In this document: one piece after another, positions 15,588-24,083 of the stretch | Position numbering within the stretch: position 1 is the stretch's first letter | Layout of the letters: each line of letters begins with the position of its first letter | NCBI GenBank assembly: GCA_030151745.1 | Contig: JASLDA010000305.1 | Span: 1-24,285 of the forward strand | From: Chitinophagaceae bacterium | GTDB lineage: Bacteria > Bacteroidota > Bacteroidia > Chitinophagales > Chitinophagaceae | DNA length: 24,285 nt | Reading direction: 5' to 3' | Program-made: the position numbers and the translations under genes | The notes under the pieces: model-generated | Databases searched by the model: none | Seen by the model: the letters and a program-made list of their open reading frames with translations, nothing else | Told to the model about the DNA's origin: nothing

Positions 15588-16475
15588 ATGTCTGTTCTCG
15601 TAAACAAGGCCTCGAAGGTGATCGTTCAGGGCTTCACCGGTACTGAAGGTACCTTCCACGCCAGCCAGATGATCGAATACGGAACCAATGTCGTAGGCGG
15701 TGTGACTCCGGCCAAGGGCGGTACCACTCACCTCGATCGTCCGGTTTTCAATACGGTAAAGGACGCCGTTGACGCTACCGGCGCGGACGTTTCCATCATC
15801 TTCGTACCGCCGGCATTCGCCGCCGACGCGATCATGGAAGCCGCCGACGCGGGCATCAAAGTGATCATCTGCATCACCGAAGGCATCCCGGTTCAGGACA
15901 TGGTCAGCGCCCGCGAGTATATCAAGGGCAAGGACTGCCGCCTGATCGGCCCCAACTGCCCGGGCGTGATCACGGCCGGAGAGGCCAAGGTCGGCATTAT
16001 GCCGGGCTTCGTCTTCAAGCCGGGCCGCATCGGCATCGTGTCCAAGAGCGGCACCCTGACCTACGAAGCGGCTGACCAGACCGTAAAGGCCGGTATGGGC
16101 ATCTCCACCGCTATCGGTATCGGCGGCGACCCGATCATCGGCACTACTACCCGCGAGGCGGTCGAGCTGCTGATGAACGACGACGAGACCGACGGCATCA
16201 TCATGATCGGAGAGATCGGCGGTAACATGGAAGCCGAGGCCGCTCAATGGCTGAAGGACAATATGCGCAAGCCGGTCGTAGGCTTCATCGCCGGCCAGAC
16301 GGCGCCTCCGGGCCGCCGCATGGGCCACGCGGGAGCCATCGTCGGCGGCGCCGACGATACGGCTGCTGCCAAGATGAAGATCATGGAAAGCTGCGGCATC
16401 CACGTAGTCGCTTCCCCGGCGGACATCGGCAAGAAGATGGCCGAGGTCGTAGGCAAGAAGCTGGCGACTGCGTAA
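15588..16475 (+). CDS. sucD: Succinyl-CoA ligase (synthetase) alpha subunit
   Basis: TCA-cycle enzyme subunit (295 aa, the usual length) that, with the beta subunit SucC, interconverts succinyl-CoA and succinate with substrate-level phosphorylation. The CoA-binding start is SVLVNKASKVIVQGFTGTEG (2-21). The phosphorylated His is His247 in GRRMGHAGAIVGG. GPNCPGVI (121-128) and SKSGTLTYE (152-160) are further family marks. The frame is open back to 15414, but the ATG at 15588 is chosen because it gives the family N-terminus and because the promoter at 15509-15538 lies inside the upstream extension. sucC is not adjacent, so the beta subunit must be encoded elsewhere. Confidence 0.97.
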   Translation: MSVLVNKASKVIVQGFTGTEGTFHASQMIEYGTNVVGGVTPAKGGTTHLDRPVFNTVKDAVDATGADVSIIFVPPAFAADAIMEAADAGIKVIICITEGIPVQDMVSAREYIKGKDCRLIGPNCPGVITAGEAKVGIMPGFVFKPGRIGIVSKSGTLTYEAADQTVKAGMGISTAIGIGGDPIIGTTTREAVELLMNDDETDGIIMIGEIGGNMEAEAAQWLKDNMRKPVVGFIAGQTAPPGRRMGHAGAIVGGADDTAAAKMKIMESCGIHVVASPADIGKKMAEVVGKKLATA

Positions 16476-16498
16476 GCGCTCTTCAAACCAGTATTTAG

Positions 16499-16524
16499 AA
16501 AGCCGCTCCTTAAGGAGCGGCTTT
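16499..16524 (+). terminator. Rho-independent terminator of sucD
   Basis: A perfect 26-bp palindrome (AAAGCCGCTCCTT and its inverse) is followed by TTG on the plus strand, giving five T residues in all at the stem end. It lies 23 bases after the sucD stop. Confidence 0.85.
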
Positions 16525-16582
16525 TTGCTTGGGATCAGCGAGCCCCGGATCGCGGCAAGCTTATATTTCTGTAGTTTGCCGC

Positions 16583-17659
16583 GTGGAAGCAACCGCATAC
16601 AATGTCATCGGGCTCATGTCCGGGTCCTCGCTCGACGGGCTGGATATCGCCTTCGTACGGCTCACGAAGAACGATGCCGGCTGGTCCTTTGAATGGATCA
16701 TGACCGACTGTGTCCAGTATGACGATGAATGGATACGGCGGCTCCGCGGCAGCGCAGACCTGGGCGCGCGCGAGCTTGCGTACCTGCATGCGGATTACGG
16801 GCATTATCTCGGCGCTACGGTGCGTCGCTTTCTTTCGAACAATACTACAGGCAGGGCCCCGGACCTGATCGCCTCGCACGGGCATACGCTTTTTCATGAC
16901 CCGGTCCGCGGCATGACCTGCCAGATCGGCGACGGGGCCGCGATCGCCGCGGAGACCGGGATCCCGGTGGTATCGGACCTGCGCAGCCTGGACGTGGCCT
17001 ACGGAGGGCAGGGGGCGCCCATCGTGCCGATGGGGGAGCGCCTGCTCCTTCCCGGGTTCGACTATTACCTGAATCTAGGGGGAATTGCCAACATTACGCG
17101 CCGGGCCGACTGGAGCGCGTACGATGTATGCGCCTGCAACCAGGTGCTGAACCATCTTGCCGGCCGGGCCGGGCTGGCGTACGATGCCGGCGGGGAGCTT
17201 GCCGGTACCGGCTCGGTCTCCCAGTCGCTGCTCGAAGCGCTGAATGCAGTCCCGTATCACGCCGCGCCGGTACCCAAATCCCTGGACAACAGTTTTTCCC
17301 TGCGCGAGATCATCCCTCTCCTTCCCATCGATATGCGGGCTTCGGACCTGCTGCGTACCGTGGTCGAGCATATCGCATGCCAGGTTGCATCGCAGCTGGC
17401 CAACGGCAGCGACCAGATGCGCATGCTGATCACCGGAGGCGGAGCCCTGAATCACTCCCTGGTCGGCCGCATCGGCTCGCTCGCATCCGAGCGGAATGTC
17501 GAGGTCGTTGTCCCGGACCGGCAAACCATAGAGTTCAAGGAAGCCCTGGTAATGGCGCTGCTTGGGACTTTACGGCGCCGCGGCGAGCATACCGTCGCGG
17601 CCAGCGTGACCGGGGCACGTACCGCGAGTCCCGGAGGCGCGCTCTGGCTGCCGGCTTAA
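16583..17659 (+). CDS. anmK: Anhydro-N-acetylmuramic acid kinase
   Basis: Cytoplasmic kinase of cell-wall recycling that hydrolyses and phosphorylates 1,6-anhydro-MurNAc to MurNAc-6-phosphate. Motifs of the ASKHA-fold family, numbered from the GTG at 16583: NVIGLMSGSSLDGLD (7-21), SHGHTLFHDP, QIGDGAAIAAETGIPVVSD, then DLRSLDVAYGGQGAPIVP with the catalytic Asp region, LNLGGIANIT and ITGGGALNHS. Length is 358 aa from this start. The frame extends upstream to a TTG at 16529, but that start lies almost on the sucD terminator, so GTG 16583 is preferred; there is no upstream ATG. A later ATG (16616) would cut off the first beta strand. It converges closely on the lipoprotein gene (18-base gap). Confidence 0.93.
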   Translation: MEATAYNVIGLMSGSSLDGLDIAFVRLTKNDAGWSFEWIMTDCVQYDDEWIRRLRGSADLGARELAYLHADYGHYLGATVRRFLSNNTTGRAPDLIASHGHTLFHDPVRGMTCQIGDGAAIAAETGIPVVSDLRSLDVAYGGQGAPIVPMGERLLLPGFDYYLNLGGIANITRRADWSAYDVCACNQVLNHLAGRAGLAYDAGGELAGTGSVSQSLLEALNAVPYHAAPVPKSLDNSFSLREIIPLLPIDMRASDLLRTVVEHIACQVASQLANGSDQMRMLITGGGALNHSLVGRIGSLASERNVEVVVPDRQTIEFKEALVMALLGTLRRRGEHTVAASVTGARTASPGGALWLPA

Positions 17660-17677
17660 GTTGGTTTCCAGGCCGTC

Positions 17678-18118
17678 TCACTTCCGGATTACGAAGGAGT
17701 TGCCTTCGTAGCGTACGTCGTTTACCCGGTAGGCCTGGAGCTCGTCATACAAGTCGCTCTTCGGCGTTGAGGGGAAACAGGTATTGCAGGATCTGCTGGA
17801 AAATTCATAGCCGTTTACGACATAGCTTTTGCCTGTTGCCGGCAGGTAATAGGTATAGCTGCTTCTTTTCTGAAATGGTATGGTCTCTGCTAGCGAGGCA
17901 TTGTCTCCGCCGCCGGAATAAAATACGGCCTGGGTGTACAGTGTGTCCGGTGGATACAGGTGTTCCATGTCTTCTATGATCACGCGGACCGTGTCGAGCT
18001 CTTCCGCGGTGAATCCGGCGAAGGAGGTCGAATGGTATATGAGATCGCACGCGACCTTGGTGCAGCAGGAGCCGAATGCCAGCATCGGGAGGCATAGAAG
18101 TGCGTAGCGCAATCTCAT
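17678..18118 (-). CDS. Small putative lipoprotein of unknown function
   Basis: I do not recognise a family. The ATG at 18118 gives MRLRYALLCLPMLAFGSCC, a lipoprotein-type signal with the Cys after a Gly-Ser, so the 146-aa product is probably a lipidated envelope protein; a start at 18139 is less likely. Mature features: an acidic helical-looking stretch (EELDTVRVIIEDMEHLYPPD), a middle region with a GGGDN turn, a Tyr-rich strand (SYTYYLPATGKSYVVNGYEF), and a CNTC pair in SSRSCNTCFPS that could form a disulfide. The end VRYEGNSFVIRK looks like a final beta strand. It is a single gene between anmK (convergent) and the large T9SS protein (divergent). Confidence 0.65.
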   Translation of the reverse strand: MRLRYALLCLPMLAFGSCCTKVACDLIYHSTSFAGFTAEELDTVRVIIEDMEHLYPPDTLYTQAVFYSGGGDNASLAETIPFQKRSSYTYYLPATGKSYVVNGYEFSSRSCNTCFPSTPKSDLYDELQAYRVNDVRYEGNSFVIRK

Positions 18119-18224
18119 AAGTATTGGAATATATAGCAAGACGCTTCCCCGGGGCTACTTCTTGGGTAACATTTCGTTCATGTTTACGCAACCGGAGCTT
18201 AACGCTTTGGCAACACTACCCGGA

Positions 18225-18232
18225 TAGTTTCG
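18225..18232 (+). promoter_or_regulatory. Putative -7 element for the T9SS phytase/PhoX gene
   Basis: TAGTTTCG differs from TAnnTTTG by one base and ends 29 bases before the ATG at 18262. A TTTG at 18206-18209 gives a spacing of 15, shorter than the usual 19, so the call is tentative. Confidence 0.35.
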
Positions 18233-18261
18233 CCGCCGAACATCATTCCACGCTCACAGTC

Positions 18262-21200
18262 ATGAACAGACAATTATGCAGAAAACTGCTGGCTGCGCTG
18301 ACGCTGGCTTCGCTCGGCATCCCCTCCGGCGCCCAGATCACGCTTCAGCAGGACTTCAAAAACTACAGCTCGGTGCCGATCGGCACATACCAGGGCATCA
18401 ACTTCAGGGAAGGCGGCTTCTCAGGACTGTACCCGATCCAGGGTACGAACGGGAAAGAGTTCTGGGTGATCTCCGACCGCGGCGTCAATATCGACGGCGC
18501 GAATGCGAATCCGGCGGGCTGTCACCCCACCTACGACAAAATCTTCGTTTTCCCCGGCTACGCGCCGAAGATCCACCGCATCCGCCTGAACGGGGACAGC
18601 GTGCAGATCCTGCGCACGATCACGATGAAGCGGCCGGACAAGACAGACGCGACGGGCGTGCTCAGCCCGACCGGCTTCGGCAGTACCGCGGCGGAGCTGG
18701 CGAGCACCGATACCGTCAAGGATTGCCTCAACTTCAATTCCAAGGTCGCAGCCAAGGATATATGGTCGATTGACGCAGAGGCTATCGTCGTAGACAAGGA
18801 CGGCTATTTCTGGATCTCCGAGGAGAACGGTCCGACCGTTTGGAAGCTCGATCCCAACGGGGTCGTCGTAAAGCGCTATACGCCGTATGCAAACCTGGCC
18901 GGCGCCCAGCCCCAGGATGTCCAGATCGATACGGTATTCAAATACCGCAAGAACAACCGCGGCTTCGAGAACCTGACGATTACGCCGAGCGGCAAGCTTT
19001 ACGCTGTCATTCAAAGCCCTATCCTGTATCCGAACAAGGCCATCGGCGAAGCTTCCCGCATACACCGTATCCTGGAGATAAACCCCGCTACGGGCGCCAT
19101 GCGCATGCTGGCCTATGTCAATGACGGCACGATCGGCGCTTCCGGCGCCAACCAGATCCGGAACAGCGACTGGAAGCTGGGCGATATCGCAGCCATCAAC
19201 GATTCGACCTTCCTCGTCCTGGAAGCGGCTGCCCGCGGTACCTCCGACTATAAGCGGATGTATATGATCAATATCAACGGCGCTACGGCAGTGACTTCCG
19301 GCCTTTATGCCGGCAATACGCTGGAGGGCCTGGCAGACTCTGCCGGCATGGCCGCGCAGGGCATCGTCCCGGTGAAGAAGACCCTGTTCATGGACCTGCT
19401 GGCCAATGGCTGGCCCAGCTCCCTGGACAAGGCCGAAGGTCTCGCCATCGTCAACGACAGCACGATCTTCATCACCAATGACAACGACTTCGGCCAGGTT
19501 TCCCCGAATGCGGACGGCATTGCCACCGCCACAGGCACCCTGAGCCACGTGATCCGCTACGGCCTGCAGGGCGCTAACAAGCTGCGCAACTTCAGCCAGA
19601 TCTCACAAACGTTTTCCGCCGGTATCACGGGACCATCCACCTCGACGGGCCCCTACCTCGTACCGGTGCGCCAGGGTGTGCAGTTCACCTCGATCCTCAC
19701 CGCAGGAGATATGATCGGCGGCTATAAGTTCGTCGGCACGCCGGACGGCCTGGGTGCCTTCGACAACAATGACGGCACCTTCACGCTCCTGATCAACCAC
19801 GAATTCCAGACAAACCAGGGCGCCGTTCACGCATACGGCGCAAACGGCGCGTTCGTCTCCAAATGGATCATCAGGAAGAGCGACCTGACCGCGCTCAAAG
19901 GCAGCGACCTGGATACGCAGGTCAAGCTCTGGAACCCGGTTACATCCAGCTATGTGACCTATAACAAGAACTTCCTGGCGCCCAACAGCCGCCTGAACTT
20001 CGGCCGGCATTGCTCCGCGGATCTTCCCGCTGTCACTGCCTTTTACAATCCGAAGACCGGCAGGGGCACCCAGTCGCGCATCTTCATGAACGGCGAAGAG
20101 ACCGGAGATGAAGGTCGCGGTATGGCTCATATCGTAACCGGCCCCGAAGCGGGTACCAGCTACGAAATCCCCCGCATGGGCAAGTTCAGCTACGAGAACG
20201 CCGTGGCCTGCCCGCGCATCAGCGATACCACGATCGTGGCCGGCCTGGACGATGCCGGCGGCGGCCAGGTGTACTTCTACATGGGTACCAAGCAGCGCAG
20301 CGGTAACGAGATCGAAAAAGCCGGTCTGACCAACGGCTCCCTCTGGAGCTTTATGGTAAACGGCACGCTCTACACGGAAGGCAATACCAATATGCCGGCT
20401 CCGAATACGCCGTTCAGCATGGTTAATCTCGGCAATGTCGAGAACATGACCGGCGCCACGCTGAATACCAATTCCGATATCAACGGCATCGCCAAGTTCC
20501 TCCGGCCCGAAGACGGGGCATGGGATCCGCAGCATCCCGGCGACTTCTATTTCAACACGACCAACTCGGTGGGAAGCCCGAGCCGTACCTGGCGCCTGCG
20601 CTTCAGCGACCCGGGCAATATCACCAAGGGCGGCACCATCACCGCCGTGCTCGACGGCACCGAAGGTCAGCAGATGCTGGATAACATGTGCATCGATAAC
20701 GGCAACCACATCATCCTGGTGGAGGATGTCGGCAACAACGTGCACCTCGGCAAGCTGTGGCAGTACAATATCGACAACGACAGCCTGATCCAGCTCGGGG
20801 TGCATGAAAGCACCCGCTTCCTGAACGGGAGTGCAAACTTCATTACCCAGGACGAGGAAGCTTCAGGACAGATCGACGCCCAGTCTATCCTCGGCCCCGG
20901 CATGTTCCTCATCGTCGTCCAGGCGCACAACCCCGTGAACGGGGACCAGGTAGAAGGCGGCCAGCTGCTGAGCTTCTACAACCCCGCGACAGCCATGTCC
21001 AACCCGGAAGTGAACCTCAAGGGGAACAACGTTTCCATCGTCAACAACGACATGACTCCGTCGCTTGCCGACAGCACCGATTTCGGTATCGTCAACCGCG
21101 GAAGCTCCGTTATCCGCAACTACGTGATCGAGAATGCGGGGCCGGGCACGCTCAACGTACGCGAGCTGACGATCGACGGCGCGAACGCTTCATCCTTCAG

Positions 21201-22023
21201 CGTCGTAGGCGCCCCGGCCATGTCGTTCGCGATCAATGCCGGCGGGAACCGGACGATCCAGGTTCGCTTCGCCCCGACCGTCGACAGCGTGCGCAATGCA
21301 AGCCTGAATTTCGTGAGCAACGATCTTGACGAAGAGTACTACACAGTCGCGCTGCGCGGCCAGGGCGCTTCTCCGGAGATCAATATCACGGGCAACGGCC
21401 AGAGCATCAGCAACGGCGACCTGACGCCGGGCACGTCGAACAACACGGAGTTCGGCCTTGTTAATATCGGTACTACGCTGAGCAAGTCCTTCGTGATCCA
21501 GAACACCGGCCTCGGAGTCCTGAGGATCGACAGCATAAGCTTCAGCGGCGTAAATGCCGGCGAGTTCAGCGCCGGCGGCGTCGCATTCCCGCTGACGATC
21601 GCCGCCAGCAGCAGCCAGACGATCAATGTGCAGTTTGCACCCCAGGCCGGCGGCATCCGTACTGCGAACATGACGGCCTTCAACAATGACGACGACGAGG
21701 CAAGCTACATGTTCGCGCTGCAGGGCCGCGGTATTGAGCGCGTGGGCGTGAGCAATGTCAACTCCAGCAGTATCGTAAAGCTCTTCCCGAATCCGACAGG
21801 AGGCAATGCGAGCATCGCGATGAGCCTGAAGAAGGAAGACCGCATCATCGTCAACGTGCTGAACCTGGAGGGCAAGCAGGTGATCCGCCCGATAGACCAT
21901 CGCTATAACGCCGGAGATCAGACCATCAGCCTGCCGACTGCAGAGCTGCCTAACGGCACTTACTTTGTCGAGGTGGCCACCGGCACGCAGACCCTGCGCA
22001 TGCAGCTGGTCGTACTCCATTAA
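18262..22023 (+). CDS. T9SS-exported protein with phytase-like and PhoX-like (DUF839) domains
   Basis: A protein of 1253 aa. The start at 18262 is chosen over 18124 because MNRQLCRKLLAALTLASLGIPSGAQ is a signal peptide. Domain order: a phytase-like, esterase-type beta-propeller (about 26-440; EFWVISDRGVN, DAEAIVVDKDGYFWISEENG, NRGFENLTITPSG); a PhoX-like DUF839 region (about 445-913; NHEF from 512, NGEETGDEGRG from 610, KFSYENAVACP, DDAGGGQVYFY, EDGAWDP); two choice-of-anchor-D/ASH-type beta-sandwich repeats (about 914-1036 and 1037-1162; DFGIVNRG, EFGLVNIG, VRFAP, VQFAP); and a T9SS sorting domain (about 1163-1253; KLFPNPTGG, NGTYFVEV). It should be cut and released or attached at the cell surface. 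Probable role: phosphoester hydrolysis outside the cell. The Cys of the canonical PhoX TCEE motif appears to be Gly in MNGEE, so catalysis in that half is uncertain. Confidence 0.88.
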   Translation: MNRQLCRKLLAALTLASLGIPSGAQITLQQDFKNYSSVPIGTYQGINFREGGFSGLYPIQGTNGKEFWVISDRGVNIDGANANPAGCHPTYDKIFVFPGYAPKIHRIRLNGDSVQILRTITMKRPDKTDATGVLSPTGFGSTAAELASTDTVKDCLNFNSKVAAKDIWSIDAEAIVVDKDGYFWISEENGPTVWKLDPNGVVVKRYTPYANLAGAQPQDVQIDTVFKYRKNNRGFENLTITPSGKLYAVIQSPILYPNKAIGEASRIHRILEINPATGAMRMLAYVNDGTIGASGANQIRNSDWKLGDIAAINDSTFLVLEAAARGTSDYKRMYMININGATAVTSGLYAGNTLEGLADSAGMAAQGIVPVKKTLFMDLLANGWPSSLDKAEGLAIVNDSTIFITNDNDFGQVSPNADGIATATGTLSHVIRYGLQGANKLRNFSQISQTFSAGITGPSTSTGPYLVPVRQGVQFTSILTAGDMIGGYKFVGTPDGLGAFDNNDGTFTLLINHEFQTNQGAVHAYGANGAFVSKWIIRKSDLTALKGSDLDTQVKLWNPVTSSYVTYNKNFLAPNSRLNFGRHCSADLPAVTAFYNPKTGRGTQSRIFMNGEETGDEGRGMAHIVTGPEAGTSYEIPRMGKFSYENAVACPRISDTTIVAGLDDAGGGQVYFYMGTKQRSGNEIEKAGLTNGSLWSFMVNGTLYTEGNTNMPAPNTPFSMVNLGNVENMTGATLNTNSDINGIAKFLRPEDGAWDPQHPGDFYFNTTNSVGSPSRTWRLRFSDPGNITKGGTITAVLDGTEGQQMLDNMCIDNGNHIILVEDVGNNVHLGKLWQYNIDNDSLIQLGVHESTRFLNGSANFITQDEEASGQIDAQSILGPGMFLIVVQAHNPVNGDQVEGGQLLSFYNPATAMSNPEVNLKGNNVSIVNNDMTPSLADSTDFGIVNRGSSVIRNYVIENAGPGTLNVRELTIDGANASSFSVVGAPAMSFAINAGGNRTIQVRFAPTVDSVRNASLNFVSNDLDEEYYTVALRGQGASPEINITGNGQSISNGDLTPGTSNNTEFGLVNIGTTLSKSFVIQNTGLGVLRIDSISFSGVNAGEFSAGGVAFPLTIAASSSQTINVQFAPQAGGIRTANMTAFNNDDDEASYMFALQGRGIERVGVSNVNSSSIVKLFPNPTGGNASIAMSLKKEDRIIVNVLNLEGKQVIRPIDHRYNAGDQTISLPTAELPNGTYFVEVATGTQTLRMQLVVLH

Positions 22024-22043
22024 TTCCTGTACCGGGACAGATT

Positions 22044-22088
22044 CCTTTAGTCCCCGGGGACGGATTTTCCGTTTCCCGGGGACTAAGG
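22044..22088 (+). terminator. Terminator-like hairpin after the T9SS gene
   Basis: AGTCCCCGGG (22049-22058) pairs perfectly with CCCGGGGACT (22075-22084). CCTT/AAGG lies outside, offset by one base, and GACGG/CCGTT allows partial extension inside. It lies 21 bases after the stop codon and 49 bases before the peroxidase gene. It lacks a T run, so readthrough is possible. Confidence 0.6.
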
Positions 22089-22136
22089 ATTCTCCGTTTA
22101 AAGCAATCCAAAGGATATCGCCGATCCGTTGCGTAT

Positions 22137-24065
22137 ATGAAAGGGAAGCTGCTTCTAATCGTCTTATTGCCGGGCCTGATGATCTGCTGTCTTGCGTTTA
22201 TGGACAGCAGCGATCCGGGGCGCTATGCGGCCGGGTATCGGGAGCGGTTGGGATTGGCCGCCGCGGCAAACGCCCGGCTGCTGCGCCTTGCCGGGCAATG
22301 CGACCTGGCGGACTCCGCAAGCCGGGAAAGTCTGCGGGCCGGGATCCATGCCGCGCGCCGCTGCATAAAGGCTATCGATATCTGGACCCGCTACCTGGAT
22401 CCGGTCGCCTATAAGTCGCTGAACGGACCCCTTCCGGTGGAATGGGAAACCGAGGTCTTCGAAAAGTTCGAAAAGCCCTACCGGCGCCTGGGCGGAGGGC
22501 TCAGCCTTGCCGAGCTCGAGCTTGGCGAGGAGCAGCCCCGCAGGGATTCGCTGCTCGCATACCTGCGCCGCTCCGACAGCGCGCTTTCCAGCTACTACCT
22601 GCGCGATACGCTTACGCGCGAGCTGGCGGACTATCATCATTTCCTGCTGTGCAACCGGCTCTACCTGCTGAACCTCGCTGCCATCTACACGACCGGGTTC
22701 GAGTGCCCTGATACCTCGGCTGTGATCCCGGAGCTCCGCGCCATGCTGAGCGACACCCGGGAAATCTACCGGCTTTACAACGGTTCCTTCCCGGATGCCG
22801 CGCTAAGCGCCGCATACCTGCGGCTTTACGACAGCGCGATAGCCTTTGTGCAGCATCAGCCCGACCATTATACCGCTTTCGATCATTTCAGCTTCATCCG
22901 GGACTTTATCAACCCGCTGTACCGGATGAATGCCGGGATGATCCGCGAGTATCGCGTCGTTTCTCACAATCTCGGCGATTTCGCGCTGAACAAGAATGCC
23001 GACGATATTTTCAGCAAGGAGCTCTATCGCGGCCAGAATGCCAAAGGAATTTATCTGCGCGTCAGGGACTCTGCCGCGCTTGCCTCGATCGCCGGGTTGG
23101 GGCAGCTCCTGTTCTTTGACCCGATATTGTCGGGGAATAACCAGCGCAGCTGCGCGTCCTGTCATAAGCCCGGCGAAGCGTTCGCCGACACGCTGCTGGC
23201 GGCCTCGCTGCGCTTCGATCGCGGGGGCTTGCTCCCGCGCAATACGCCGAGCCTGATCGACGCGGAGTTCAACCACCTGCTGATGACGGACGGTAAGCAC
23301 TTTACGCTGCAGCACCAGGCTGCCGGGGTGATCAGCAGCGACTCGGAAATGGGTGGGGACGAAGCCGCCGTGCTGCGGAAGATTGCCAGCTGCAAAATAT
23401 ATCGCGACGGCTTCGGCGCGCTCATGAAATATACGCCCCAAAGCCCGGAGCTGAGCATGGAGCATATAGCTTCCGCCATCACATACTATTACTGCGGCTT
23501 CAGCAAGGGGCATGCTCCCTTCGACGACGCGTTACTCGGGAGGCGGCCTATGGACGGGCAGGCCATTGCGGGCTTCAACCTCTTCATGGGCCGGGCCCAG
23601 TGCGGGACCTGCCATTTCGTGCCGCAGTTCAACGGTGTGAAGCCGCCCTACGTAAGCTCGGAGTTCGAAGTCCTGGGCGTGCCTGCCGACACTGCCTTTC
23701 ACCGCCTGAGCCCGGATTCCGGCCGTGCCGGCATCAATCCTGCGCCGGAAATGCTGCATGCATTTCGCACCGGCACCGTCCGGAATGCGATGCGCACCGC
23801 ACCGTATATGCACAACGGCGTATTCCGCAGCATGGATGAGGTGCTGGAGTTCTATAACCGCGGCGGCGGGGCGGGCAGGGGACTGGAGGTGCCCAATCAG
23901 ACGCTGAGCGCGGACCGGCTTGGGCTGAGCCCGGCGGAGAAAGAGCAGCTGAAGGCATTTATCCGCAGCCTGGACGAGCCCTTGCCGGTGATAAGGCTCC
24001 CGGAGCGGCTTCCGCGTTCCAGCTTAAGCGTATTGAACAAGCGTAAAGTCGGCGGCATTTATTGA
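22137..24065 (+). CDS. Di-heme cytochrome c peroxidase (MauG/CCP family) with long N-terminal region
   Basis: An exported c-type haem protein of 642 aa. In this family the pair of haems reduces hydrogen peroxide or oxidises other substrates in the periplasm. The N-terminus (MKGKLLLIVLLPGLMICCLAF) is a signal peptide or anchor. Two CXXCH haem sites are visible: Cys339/Cys342/His343 (CASCHKPGEAFAD) and Cys489/Cys492/His493 (CGTCHFVPQF). Between and after them are the family marks QLLFFDPILSGNNQRSC, NTPSLIDAEFN and RTAPYMHNGVFRSMDEV. Residues about 28-310 precede the peroxidase core and look largely alpha-helical with no motif I recognise, about twice the space a normal CCP has before its first haem. 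This extension may bind a partner or substrate. A gene for a probable cytochrome c follows 18 bases downstream and could be its electron donor. Confidence 0.9.
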   Translation: MKGKLLLIVLLPGLMICCLAFMDSSDPGRYAAGYRERLGLAAAANARLLRLAGQCDLADSASRESLRAGIHAARRCIKAIDIWTRYLDPVAYKSLNGPLPVEWETEVFEKFEKPYRRLGGGLSLAELELGEEQPRRDSLLAYLRRSDSALSSYYLRDTLTRELADYHHFLLCNRLYLLNLAAIYTTGFECPDTSAVIPELRAMLSDTREIYRLYNGSFPDAALSAAYLRLYDSAIAFVQHQPDHYTAFDHFSFIRDFINPLYRMNAGMIREYRVVSHNLGDFALNKNADDIFSKELYRGQNAKGIYLRVRDSAALASIAGLGQLLFFDPILSGNNQRSCASCHKPGEAFADTLLAASLRFDRGGLLPRNTPSLIDAEFNHLLMTDGKHFTLQHQAAGVISSDSEMGGDEAAVLRKIASCKIYRDGFGALMKYTPQSPELSMEHIASAITYYYCGFSKGHAPFDDALLGRRPMDGQAIAGFNLFMGRAQCGTCHFVPQFNGVKPPYVSSEFEVLGVPADTAFHRLSPDSGRAGINPAPEMLHAFRTGTVRNAMRTAPYMHNGVFRSMDEVLEFYNRGGGAGRGLEVPNQTLSADRLGLSPAEKEQLKAFIRSLDEPLPVIRLPERLPRSSLSVLNKRKVGGIY

Positions 24066-24083
24066 AACCCGAAAAGAAATTCC

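Noticed and set aside
19603..20805. 400-codon minus-strand open frame within the T9SS protein gene
   Set aside because: Antisense shadow; the plus-strand frame is continuous through all domains.
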